Source: Leishmania martiniquensis (taxonomy: Eukaryota > Euglenozoa > Kinetoplastea > Trypanosomatida > Trypanosomatidae). Taken from it: 64,000 nt of DNA. Positions 29,641 through 38,446 of this stretch are shown in pieces. The translations under genes and the position numbers were made by a program. Each line of letters begins with the position of its first letter. Positions within the stretch are counted from its first letter, which is position 1. The notes below the pieces were generated by a model that saw only the letters and a program-made list of their open reading frames with translations, searched no databases and was not told the origin of the DNA. Where the stretch lies: contig NC_090167.1 of assembly GCF_017916325.1 (NCBI RefSeq), forward strand, positions 943,501 to 1,007,500. Reading direction: 5' to 3'.

Positions 29641-31430
29641 CCGCGTAATTGGTTCGCGAGGGCGCTACTCTGTGTAGAGTCAACTGACTCTATGGTCACG
29701 CTGGGTGTGCCTCTGCAATAGGTGCCTCACCTGCGCCGCTGCTGCTCGAGCGAGGGCTGATAGTCAGCTACGCCCGCCTGCGCCGAGTAGCCAATTAAGG
29801 AAGAAGAAAGCGGTACAGTATAACTTGCTCTACTCCTCTCTCAGACTTGACGCTGAGGCGCTGATAAATGTCTGAGGTCCGCGATCGCAGAGCAATGGGG
29901 GGGAGGGCGACCAGCAGAGCACCACAGCCACGGCAGCCCCCACGCACACCCCCATTCACGCGAGTTGGTGAATGGCCTATGGTGGATGAGACCACGGAAG
30001 GGCATAAGCGCAAGTCACCGATGCGTGTGCATACACCAGGCGTGCTCTCTGTGCGTAAAAGCGGCAGATTTGCTTTGAAAAGCGGAGTGGCAGTAGACCG
30101 CCACCTACGCTACTGAGAAGCGCACCTGTCGGTGCGAAGGTGCTTCTGCACGCGCTTGCGTGGGTCTGTCTTTGCTACACTTGCGCTCTCTAATCGTCCG
30201 AGTAGAAAGGGAAAGGGACTCGCATGCATGCGGCACGGTGCACGGACGTGGTTGTGACTGCGTAGAGGAAAAGGAAGGTGGTGGAGATGACGACGATGCA
30301 CTGATACGAACCGTGCAGGTGCTGAGTTGAACGCGCACGCGTACGCCGGAGGAAAACAAGTAAGCAAGTGAGTGGTGTTGATGCACCCGCGCGAACTTCA
30401 CCTTCTCTTCTGATTTCCGTGCATGAGAGTGGAGGTGCGCATGCGTCTGTCGGGGCCGAGCAACGACAGAAACAACAACAAACGTTCCGCCGAGCGGAGG
30501 GGCATGTCACAGCAGCAGTAACGAGGGAGGTGAGAGGGACACAGAGAAAGAGAGGGGGAAAGGTGAATGGGGCAGCTTGATCGCACAAAAATTTGATCCA
30601 GAGGGGACGGGGTACATCAGGAAACAGGCTGGGGCCTGTAGCACCCATAATGAAAGAGGAAGAGAGTAGGGCATCAGCCGATGGCCGGAATCAGTTCGGC
30701 TTGGCTGTGGGGTTGCCGATACTTCCTCGCATGAAGGGGAGCGCTTTTCTTCCGCCTGGCACAACTACTGCAACAGCAGCAAGAGCAGCGGCAGGCTCGC
30801 CCTGTCTGGATTCTCTTCGACGCCCTCTTTCCTATGAAGGAAGAGAGGGCTTCAAGCAATGTGCCAGAGAGGAACTCTGGCGGTGAATGACCGAGCACAC
30901 CTGTCCGAAAAAATGGGGCCCTCTGTCGTGAGTATTCCTGTGTGTTAAGGCCACGTCTCCACCTCCAGTAAGCCGGCAGAAGGGGTGAGGACGGAAAAAA
31001 GCGCGGACAACGCGTCACTCGCACACTTGCGCCTCACCCAACGTCGACATAGATGTGGGGAGGAAGGTCCACACGAAGGAGAAGAAAAAGGGCGGTAAGT
31101 GTCTGCGCTGTCGCCACGGCGGATGCCAGCGGCCAATCCACCCCGTGTAATAGCCCTTTCTCAAGCAGGTTTGCCCACCCGCCGCACGCGCGCCTGCAGA
31201 GAGGTGCCTGAGAGACCGCCTATCCAAGCATGTGTGGCATGGAAAGCTCCTCTCCTTGAAGAGTAGTCCGTGGCAGCCCTGCTTGCCCGCCAAAATGCAG
31301 GCGGGTCGGGTCACCCCCTCCTCTCCATCGGCACATGGAAAGCGTCGCATGCGTGTCAGTGTCGGTATCAGATTGTGTGCCTGCGTGGATCTCAGGCTTT
31401 CGCCTTTGCTCGAAGCGACGGCGCAACAGC
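29641..31430. other. Intergenic region
   Basis: About 1.8 kb without a convincing gene on either strand. It holds C/T-type minus-strand tracts near 30240-30290 and 30530-30560 but no good ORF follows them. This is the left part of the gene-poor stretch. Confidence 0.5.
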
Positions 31431-31655
31431 TCACTGGGAGGGCGGCGTCGGCGCTGCTTGCACACCTACATTGAGCTCCGCCGGCGCGGCCTTTACGGCG
31501 TCTCGCGCTGCCACTAACAGCTGCTCTTCAATCGACGCGAAGCGCTTCTCGTGCGCCGCACGCGCCTCAAGCATCCCAAGCGCGAAGATTCTGTAGTAGC
31601 TGGCGCATGTGATGGCAAATCCGGTCGCCAGGCCAGCCATCTTTATACGCCACAT
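31431..31655 (-). CDS. Small single-pass membrane protein, 74 residues
   Basis: Starts MWRIKMAGLATGFAITCASY. One hydrophobic segment lies near residues 7-27, followed by an amphipathic charged helix (RAAHEKRFASIEEQLLVAARD). Short single-span proteins of this shape with a charged C-terminal helix are common as accessory subunits of mitochondrial complexes; ATP synthase subunit e has this layout. That is only a resemblance and I do not assign it. The start is well supported: after a predicted acceptor at 31821-31822 this is the first ATG. A neighbouring frame ending at 31658 (ends VIDCPRCNSTVE) has no ATG and lies in the leader. Confidence 0.6.
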   Translation of the reverse strand: MWRIKMAGLATGFAITCASYYRIFALGMLEARAAHEKRFASIEEQLLVAARDAVKAAPAELNVGVQAAPTPPSQ

Positions 31656-31820
31656 TCTTATTCAACGGTGCTGTTACACCGCGGGCAATCTATCACGCCC
31701 TCGCGCCTAAACAGGTAGCGGAGTGCCGACGCACCGGCCGCCGCACTCGCGACGTGGCTGCCGACAAGATTCTGGCGCTGTTTTTGTATCCTGCACTGCG
31801 TTGAAAGTGGCGTGAACGCA

Positions 31821-31850
31821 CTGTGAAGAGAAAACCACAAGAGAAGGGAC
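31821..31850 (-). promoter_or_regulatory. Predicted spliced-leader acceptor of the 74-residue gene
   Basis: The minus strand reads CCCTTCTCTTGTGGTTTTCT then CTTCACAG, ending at 31821. The leader would be about 165 nt with no ATG before 31655. Confidence 0.6.
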
Positions 31851-32788
31851 GGTGATGGACGCACTAAGGAAGCCGATAAAGGGGAAGGGGGAAATGTTTG
31901 CAGCGAGAGCGAGCGCGACCATACGCAGAGATGGTAGGCTCCTTTGCATGCACGCAGGGCCACGCGGGGCAGCTGTGACAGACGCACCGAGCGTGCTCCT
32001 TACCACCACTGCAAGTCACAAGGTAGTGAAGAGGAGCCCGACAAAGCGGTCCACACACACAGACAGAGAGAGGGAGAGAACGCAGAGGTGTAGACATGAC
32101 GGATGACAGGAAAAAGGAATCAAAAGCGCGGCCAGTGTGCGCGCGGTGGCTCGGCAGCACATATGCTCTGTGTGTGTATGTGTGTGTGTGTGGACCGCCC
32201 TTTCCACCCTATCCTCAGTGATCTGCTCGCCGCACTCGCACCACTTCGTCCCCCCTTTGCCATGCAACAAGAGAACCTGTGGAGGGCAGCACAGATTCAG
32301 GAAAGGGGGAGGAGAAGTGAGGTGCGTCGCGCGTGGCGCGGCCTGGCGAATCGAGCGTTTCTCATAGTGCTTCCCCTCGTCGTTTTCCTCGCTTCTTCTC
32401 TCAGTGCGCTTCGTGAGAGAGAGAGTGCGGCGCCGCATCCGTGTCTCCTATCGACTACACTTCTGCGCATGTCTGCGGCACACAAGTGGACGAAAGAGGG
32501 GCAAAGGCAGACAGACAGACAGACAGAGAGGGAGAGACAGCGTTGTCGCCGTTTTCTTTCACACTTTTGTCGCCTCCTCGGGCATCGGTCGGAGGGCGCT
32601 GCTCCTTTGCTTCAGCGCGTTCTGTCATGTGCGCACATAAGCACACGCCTAGCCCCCCTTCCTCCCGAAAGAAAAACGCGGCACCGCTCATCCATCCGTA
32701 TCCTCCATGCTTACCTCCGCCTCCATATGGGCAGGCGCCAGTGTGTCGTGCGTGCCATGCGCCGCTGCCACTGTCAGAGTGCACGCGC
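31851..32788. other. Intergenic region
   Basis: Low-complexity sequence with TG-rich (about 32165-32195) and GACA-type (about 32508-32530) simple repeats on the plus strand. No gene seen. Confidence 0.5.
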
Positions 32789-33481
32789 CTACGCTGCCGC
32801 TACCCCACGCTTGACATCGATTAACCCTTCGCCTTCCAGCTCGATAGGCACAAGAAAACGTAAGGGAGGAGGAGGGGACGAAGGAGGGGGGAGACGCACA
32901 CACGCACACATGACCGTACGCCAATATGCACCTCCATGAAAGGCTGACAACGTCTCCTCTTCACATACGCCTATGCTCACTATCTGGCCATTGAACTTCG
33001 CAACTGGCTCCAGCCCCCGCTCGCACAGCACGCGCGCGTCGAAACACGCCAGCACACCTCTCCAGAGAAGCACAAAGAACGAGAACATCAGCATCAAGAG
33101 AAGCGCGCGTGCCAGCGCAGCAGCAGCAGTGGACGAGTCCTCTCGCCCCCTCTCAGCGTGCCCCTTGTACCACAGACACGCTGCCAATGCCCCACGCACA
33201 CAGCCACAGCTCGCCGATCGCCGCTGCGCTACGGATAGCCACAGGATGTCCAGGACGAGTCGCCTGCGGTGGAATCGGGCGATGCGCCCCACCGGTCCCT
33301 CCTCGCACTTCCTTCGCATACAGCCCAAGCAGCCGGCACCAAATGCAGTAGGGCGCACTGGGCGCACGCCGCACGCAATACAGGGAGAGGAGCAGCGAGG
33401 ATCAGGGCCCTCGCAGGCAACACATCCCGCACCGATGCCGTGCCGCCCCCTCAGTCGCCCCAAGCCGGCGCAGTCCGCCAT
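32789..33481 (-). CDS. Putative Cys-rich membrane protein, 230 residues
   Basis: From the ATG at 33481 (MADCAGLGRLRGRHG) the first 60 residues contain a dense cysteine array: CVAC, CSSPCIAC, then CLGCMRRKC, which could bind two zinc ions. A basic stretch follows. A strong hydrophobic segment (ALLLMLMFSFFVLLWRGVLA, about 130-150) is a likely transmembrane helix, and a short soluble tail follows. I do not recognise the family. The frame is open to an earlier ATG at 33607. Caveats: no good pyrimidine tract precedes either start, and the last 30 residues are encoded by a C/T-rich run that looks more like UTR. It may be a real small gene or a partly decayed one. Confidence 0.42.
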   Translation of the reverse strand: MADCAGLGRLRGRHGIGAGCVACEGPDPRCSSPCIACGVRPVRPTAFGAGCLGCMRRKCEEGPVGRIARFHRRRLVLDILWLSVAQRRSASCGCVRGALAACLWYKGHAERGREDSSTAAAALARALLLMLMFSFFVLLWRGVLACFDARVLCERGLEPVAKFNGQIVSIGVCEEETLSAFHGGAYWRTVMCACVRLPPPSSPPPPLRFLVPIELEGEGLIDVKRGVAAA

Positions 33482-34050
33482 CTGGCGCGGAGTCCCTCCG
33501 CATCGGAGTACGCAGGACTCGATGGCGCAGCCCGGGGTGCTCGCGTCGTGGCTCTGGTATCCGCGCCGCATCCGCCCACATAGCTCGAGGTGCGAGATGC
33601 CGCGCATGTCACCCGAGCGGAGAGCGGCACTGATTCGCTACGGATACGATCGCGCCCTCTCCGGCGGGTGTCCTTGCCTCTCTCAACTCTGTATGTCTTG
33701 CCTGGGTGTGATGCTCCATGCCGCCGTGCCTCACAGCGCGTGCGCGTGGCCCTCGCACCTTCGCACAGTAAGTTGCAGGGTGATCTCGCTACCCGAGAGC
33801 CCCCCTCCCTCGTCTTTCTCTGTCTGTTTCGCCAGGGCGCGTCAACATGACTTGCCCGCGTGCGCCACGGCAGGTGAGGCACCGCTGTCAGGAGCCTGTG
33901 GAAGCGGGCGCACCCCATCCTCGCCGGAGCCCGCACGCCTCTAGTGCATGTGGAGGCGTCATGCGGGAGGGGGCCTGCGGCTCAGCGTGCGCTTACCCCC
34001 CTCCCAGAAAGCCCATCAAGCTCCTTTCCCAGCGAGTAGAAGTGGGAGAG

Positions 34051-34221
34051 TCAGCGATAGAGAGCCGGCGGGGGTATGCCCATGCAGTGCGCCTGAGGAT
34101 GTTCGTTAGCAGATCTCCGTCTGCAAGAACATAGCGTTACGGTGCAGTGGGCGTTGAGCCGCGAGAGGTCTTCGAATCTCGCACGGCATACCGGGCACAA
34201 CGCCAGGCCGGACGCCCGCAT
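34051..34221 (-). pseudogene. Zinc-finger-like fragment, 56 codons
   Basis: The minus strand from the ATG at 34221 encodes LCPVCRARFEDLSRLNAHC: Cys-x2-Cys-x12-His followed by a second ligand (Cys) five residues on. This is the classical zinc-finger spacing. Similar fingers close the ORFs of ingi/L1Tc-type retroelements, whose degenerate copies (DIREs) occur in Leishmania, so this may be the tail of such a relic. It could also be a tiny real gene or chance. Confidence 0.35.
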
Positions 34222-34739
34222 CGCAATCCCTCGCAGCGGTGACGGTACCACAATGCTATCGTTTTGGTAGGTAAAGCACCCTGGTCTTCATCAGGCTGTC
34301 ACTGCCCGTCATCCGCTGCTGCTGGGGTCCGACGCACGGACAGAGGGGCCACGCGGGGCTCAGGCAAGGATGATGGGCCTCTCAGGCGCCTTGGAGGCTG
34401 AGGGTACTTGTATTCTTCTCTAATGCGCGGACGACTGTCACCACGAAAGCTTTCGCCCCTATGTGTGCTGCATCGTCGGCGGCAGTTTTCGGGTGGAGGG
34501 GAGTGGGGAGAGGGGAAAAGCCGATGCCTCCGTGCTCCGTACACGAGCTGCCTAAGAGTTGTGGCCGCACCGCCATCCGCCTGGCACACGCATCCGCCGC
34601 GCCGAGTGCGCGAGGCAGCTTTTTCACGTGGCTGCAGAGAAATGCGGGTGTGATGCAGCAGCAGTGTAGATGCGGCGGTCAGTTGCTTGGCTTTCTCGAG
34701 CTCGTCTCTCAGTCGTCTGCATTTTTCGGCCGTGCCGGC

Positions 34740-35452
34740 CGTGGCGGCGTTCGGGTGAAGGCCCTCGCAGGCCGTTTGCGCACGCACCACACCACCGCAC
34801 TGCGCCACGGCGGAACCGCTCTGATCTTGGTTGGGCACTTTTTAGAGCAGATGGCGAAGGCCCTTTGGCATCACCGATGCGCGCGAGCACACCGCCATCT
34901 GCTTAGCTAGTCGAACCGCCGCTCTTGTGGCAACCTCTGTCAGAGCGTGTCGGCGAAGACGGTGCAACGGTCTGGTGCCCTGTGCAATAAAGGCGGGGGC
35001 GCTCACCCCTACTGAAGCGCGTGCGTACAGCGACAAGCTTCTGCTAGTTTCGGGTGTCGCAGACCAAAGAGCACATCATTTATTTCGAGAGGGCACTCAG
35101 CGCCATGAGCTGCTCCGACGTTCCGGGCACAGCCCCCCCCCCAGAGGCCAAGCGAAAGCGTGGTGCATCCCGCTTTCCTGTCTCTGGAGGGCGTCAGGAC
35201 TGCGGGGTCGTCAGCTACGAAGGCTGGGTGACACCAAAGTATCAGGTGAAGCACTACTTTCAGCTAGTCAGCAATAGTGCAGGCCAGAAGAACCTGCTGG
35301 GCAGACGACTGCGGGAGTTTACAGAGGAGCTGGACCATACGGCAGTTCCTCTTGAGGAAGCGAGCAGGGGCGCCGCGATCGCCCGCGAAATTCATGATGT
35401 AACAAGTGAGGTGGGGGGCCTGCGCGCCATCTCTTCAGTGCAGCGACGATAA
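34740..35452 (+). pseudogene. Plus-strand frameshifted coding fossil
   Basis: Three plus-strand frames join into one protein-like product: ALILVGHFLEQMAKA (to about 34860), then FGITDAREHTAICLASRTAA and GALTPTEARAYSDKLLL (34864 to about 35045), then KEHIIYFERALSAM, WVTPKYQVKHYFQLVSNSAG and LREFTEELDHTAVPLEEASR (about 35052-35452, ending at a stop). Composition is normal for a protein and the switches are simple one-base shifts. No intact start is present; the last segment's first ATG is near 35104 and would give about 116 residues. The strand is opposite to the unit. I do not recognise the family. It may be a gag-like or other element protein, or a lost host gene. Confidence 0.5.
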
Positions 35453-35816
35453 CGCCGTCACATGCTGAGCCCAACGCGCGAGCGCGGCCGACCAAGGTGG
35501 CTCCTGTATCGGTGCGTGGCTGGTGCTGGGCTATTATACAGAGATGAAAATCCAGGGGCGTCTGCAGTGGGGTGATGAAGACAGAAGATGCGCGGCTACC
35601 GTCATGCCTCGCCCTCCAGATGTCTGCCCAGTCGTCGCACGCTCATTCCCTTGAGCATCTCGCACAGATAAGCTGGTCGATATAACGGGGGCGGTAAAGC
35701 ACGTGATCATCACGGGGGCTTGTACAGCTTCTGGTGAGATACAATGAGCTCCCCTTTCCGTGCGGCCGGGACGCGGCTGGCGACTGCTCTCTGTCCGTGA
35801 ATGCTTCACATCATTC

Positions 35817-36530
35817 TCATGGCCTGCATGGGCAGGGCCTTGGCACCCCTGGAGTGAATTTCGGTGAGGCCTGGGTCAGTACTGCAGTGAACTTTGCGAG
35901 TGTCATTGAAAGCCCCCCCACCGTGAGCCCTTCAAGGGGCATGAAGCTCAGCTTCGGTGGGAGACGTGGGGGGTGTAGCCAGCGGATGCTGTACTGGCCT
36001 CCGCCGGTACATATCGACCAAGACTCTGCCCTGACTTCGTAATGAGATGGCGGTCGCCCTATCCGATTGCCGGTTCGCGTGAAGCACGCGGACAGGATGG
36101 GCATCTGTGATGTGTGCTCATGATCGAGAGCTGTTCGCGGTGAAGGTGCTTCGAGACGGTCTTCGTCCAAGAGCGAGCCCGCCAGGCTCTCGGGCGAGCA
36201 CACCGGGAAGAGGCCCGGTGCGTGCGAGACGCATATGGCACTCCCTCCAGTGCTGTGCGCCATTGCATCCGCTTGGGAGCCGAGAACTGTCTGCAAGCCA
36301 GCTCGACTAGGCGAGATGTCATTCGTTGTGCTCTTACCTATGAGCTCCGCTGCCAGATGTATCCTAAGCGTCAGCGAAACCCCGCAGTCAAGTAGAGGTG
36401 GTGCGGCAAGGGCAGGTGTGACGGCGTGAACGGTGCACCTGCCTTCCCTTATGCGCCTTCGCGCTGTCGCGACCATCAGGGTCGATGCGGCACTCTGAAG
36501 CCCACTGCTCTCTGTCACTGTGGCAGGCAC
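35817..36530 (-). pseudogene. Possible retroelement relic (weak)
   Basis: A minus-strand frame of 237 codons, opened by a near-cognate codon, and an overlapping frame at 36059-36322 contain stretches that vaguely recall the reverse-transcriptase region of ingi/L1Tc-related elements. Examples are SHYEVRAESW, then LEGLTVGG, then SPKFTPGV. No catalytic motif survives and the resemblance is by eye only. The plus strand here is also partly open. Treat as a hint. Confidence 0.2.
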
Positions 36531-37318
36531 GCGCGCTCCTTTAAATCTCGGTTACTCAACCGCGGTGCATCACGCCTCCCCTTTGATTCGTGAAAAGGGT
36601 ATAATCTTGGGTGGGGGGAGGAGAGGGGCGTTGATCTGCAGGGGGGCAGCCTCGGCTTCTACTGCACCCCTAACAAAAATCGAGCGAAGGTGAAGCCTGC
36701 AGTGTCTACCTGGCACCGAGGCGACGGTACCCCAGTCAGAGATGAAGCGATTGAGCGCCACGGTAGCGCCCAATGATGTCTCGGTAGCCCCGTCGGCGCT
36801 GTGCCACGCCGTGAAAGCATGAGCACTAGGATAACCACGAAACACTCCTCAACAGGGGCGAGTGAAAATGAAAGCGACAGAGATGGCATGAAATCACGCG
36901 GCGCACACCCCTCCCACCCCCACTCCCGCCCAGCTCATAGGCAGAGGCAGAGTGGCACCGTCGCGCGCACATAAAATTATCCTGAGCAGCGTGGGCGCCT
37001 GGCAAAGATGGGGCCGCTGCGGGGAGGGGCACTCCTTTTGTGCGAAGGTGTGCAGTGCACACCGCAGCCTCCCGTCAATGTGCTCGAGCCCTGTATAAAG
37101 GCCCTGGGACCTGCACCACCGTCTCGATCTCTGGCCCCAGCAAGGCGCGACACGCAGCTAGCATCTCGGTGTGTGGGAGGGGTGCCGCAGGCATCGCCCT
37201 CAGTCGCATTATGCGCCGCAGCCCGCAAAGAGGACAACGAAAGAGGAGGGGTTCCGTTGATCTGAGGCAGTCGGTCGGGAGGAGACACAGGCGAAGGAGC
37301 GCAGGCAAGCCGCGGCGC

Positions 37319-37738
37319 TTAGGTGGTCATTTCCACTTTCACGTGATTTTCGACGCGAGGGTCGAATGGGAGGTCGCTCAATGACAGGGGGTCGAACAGC
37401 ATGCGGTCCCCCAAGTAGAGGGTCGTCCTCTCGTACGGCAGGACCCTCTCCTTCTCCAGAAGCGCCTTCATGTGCGCGACGCTCTGGCCCATGAAGAACT
37501 TTGCCGGATGCGTCTCGCCGTTGGGGAGCTCGAACAGCACAGACACACACGCGCCAGCCAAGTCGCGCTCGACGGCGTCCATCGCCTCCATGCTGCGACT
37601 ACCACCCGCGGACGCGGCCGGTGCCTCGACAACAGCAGCGGCCGAAACCACGTTGCCTTCCGCGAGCGGCTGCGACGGAGCCGCCCACTCGTCTCCCGAG
37701 TCCGAATCGGCGGAGAAGGAGCTCCTACCGGATGACAT
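37319..37738 (-). CDS. Ubiquitin-like domain protein, 139 residues
   Basis: Starts MSSGRSSFSADSDSGDEW. The first 60 residues are a disordered, acidic/Ser-rich lead. Residues about 63-137 form a ubiquitin-like domain: VSVLFELPNGETHPAKFFMG (beta hairpin), VAHMKALLEKERVLPYERTT (helix and turn), LYLGDRMLFDPLSLSDL, and VENHVKVEM (last strand). It ends in Thr-Thr without a Gly-Gly, so it is unlikely to be conjugated and more likely acts as an interaction module. The partner is unknown. The start is secure: C/T tract, then CTGCAG ending at 37807, and this is the first ATG. Confidence 0.75.
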   Translation of the reverse strand: MSSGRSSFSADSDSGDEWAAPSQPLAEGNVVSAAAVVEAPAASAGGSRSMEAMDAVERDLAGACVSVLFELPNGETHPAKFFMGQSVAHMKALLEKERVLPYERTTLYLGDRMLFDPLSLSDLPFDPRVENHVKVEMTT

Positions 37739-37806
37739 ACTAGATGTAAAGAGATGCTCTGTGCTATGAGGGTCTCGCTCGCACCGCCGTACTACGCGCT
37801 TGCTGA

Positions 37807-37840
37807 CTGCAGGTCGAGAGAGCGGTGGGAGGGGGGGACG
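37807..37840 (-). promoter_or_regulatory. Predicted spliced-leader acceptor of the ubiquitin-like gene
   Basis: The minus strand has CCCCCCCTCCCACCGCTCTC, then CCTGCAG ending at 37807. The leader of about 68 nt has no ATG before 37738. Confidence 0.65.
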
Positions 37841-38446
37841 CGCAGAGACGAGCGGCATGCGCAGGCGGGCGCAGCAGTCAGCGATTGCAGCCAGAGCGCA
37901 TGCCCATCGAAAAAAAAGAGGAAAAGGGAGGCACAGAGCCCATACAAAGGCGGTAGACACAGAGAGATGGACGCAGGGAAAACGGGGACGTGAGGTCGAA
38001 GGAGGGAAGCGGTGGGGGGAAGAGGACAGCATGGGTGAAGCAAAGCCGAGGTGCGGCCTTACATCCATCTGCTCGTGCACGTGCCTCCGCCTCCCCCTCC
38101 CCCGAAAGTGTCGCCATGAAGAGAAAAAGGACAGGAGCAGGCAACGCGGGATCGACTGTCTAGTCGGCCGTCTTCGAGGAAGAGAAGACGAGCCGCCTCA
38201 GGCACTGCGATCCACTCCCGCTCCCCACCCCACCCCCGCCGGCGGATCGGCGCGGCAACGGCGCCGGCACTGCTTCATCTTCCGCCCAGTGCTTGGATTC
38301 AGGTGCGCGCATGTATCCGCCGGTGCGCACACGTCGAGGCCACCGTCCTGGCAGGTGTTGTGCTTGTTCTGTTGTCTTCTTTGCTGCTGTTCCCTCGGGA
38401 GTTGTCATTCATGCGGCACAGATGTATGGCTCACCTGCGCAGTGCA
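37841..38446. other. Intergenic region
   Basis: The 3' side of PRP6 and the upstream sequence of the ubiquitin-like gene. GA-rich plus-strand runs occur near 37980-38025. No gene. Confidence 0.5.

Larger units (their letters stand above)
33482..37318. other. Gene-poor, decayed region
   Basis: 3.8 kb without an intact, recognisable gene. It holds a short zinc-finger-like ORF (34051-34221, minus), a plus-strand frameshifted coding fossil (about 34740-35452) and a weaker minus-strand fossil (about 35817-36530). A C/T tract on the minus strand at about 34490-34522 has no gene after it. Bases 36531-37318 show nothing I can name. Confidence 0.5.

Noticed and set aside
31658..31860. Frame ending VIDCPRCNSTVE just upstream of the 74-residue gene
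   Set aside because: It has a tempting Cys pair but no ATG, and it lies in the predicted leader of the 74-residue gene.
32973..33944. Plus-strand ORF of 323 codons starting with ATG
   Set aside because: It is very rich in Arg, Pro, His and Ser without any structured segment, and it is antisense to a Cys-rich minus-strand frame with a clear transmembrane helix.
27500..35100. Possible tRNA B-box-like strings (GGTTCGA) near 26970, 27707 and 34913
   Set aside because: None is followed by the conserved CC or paired with an A box and cloverleaf at proper distance.
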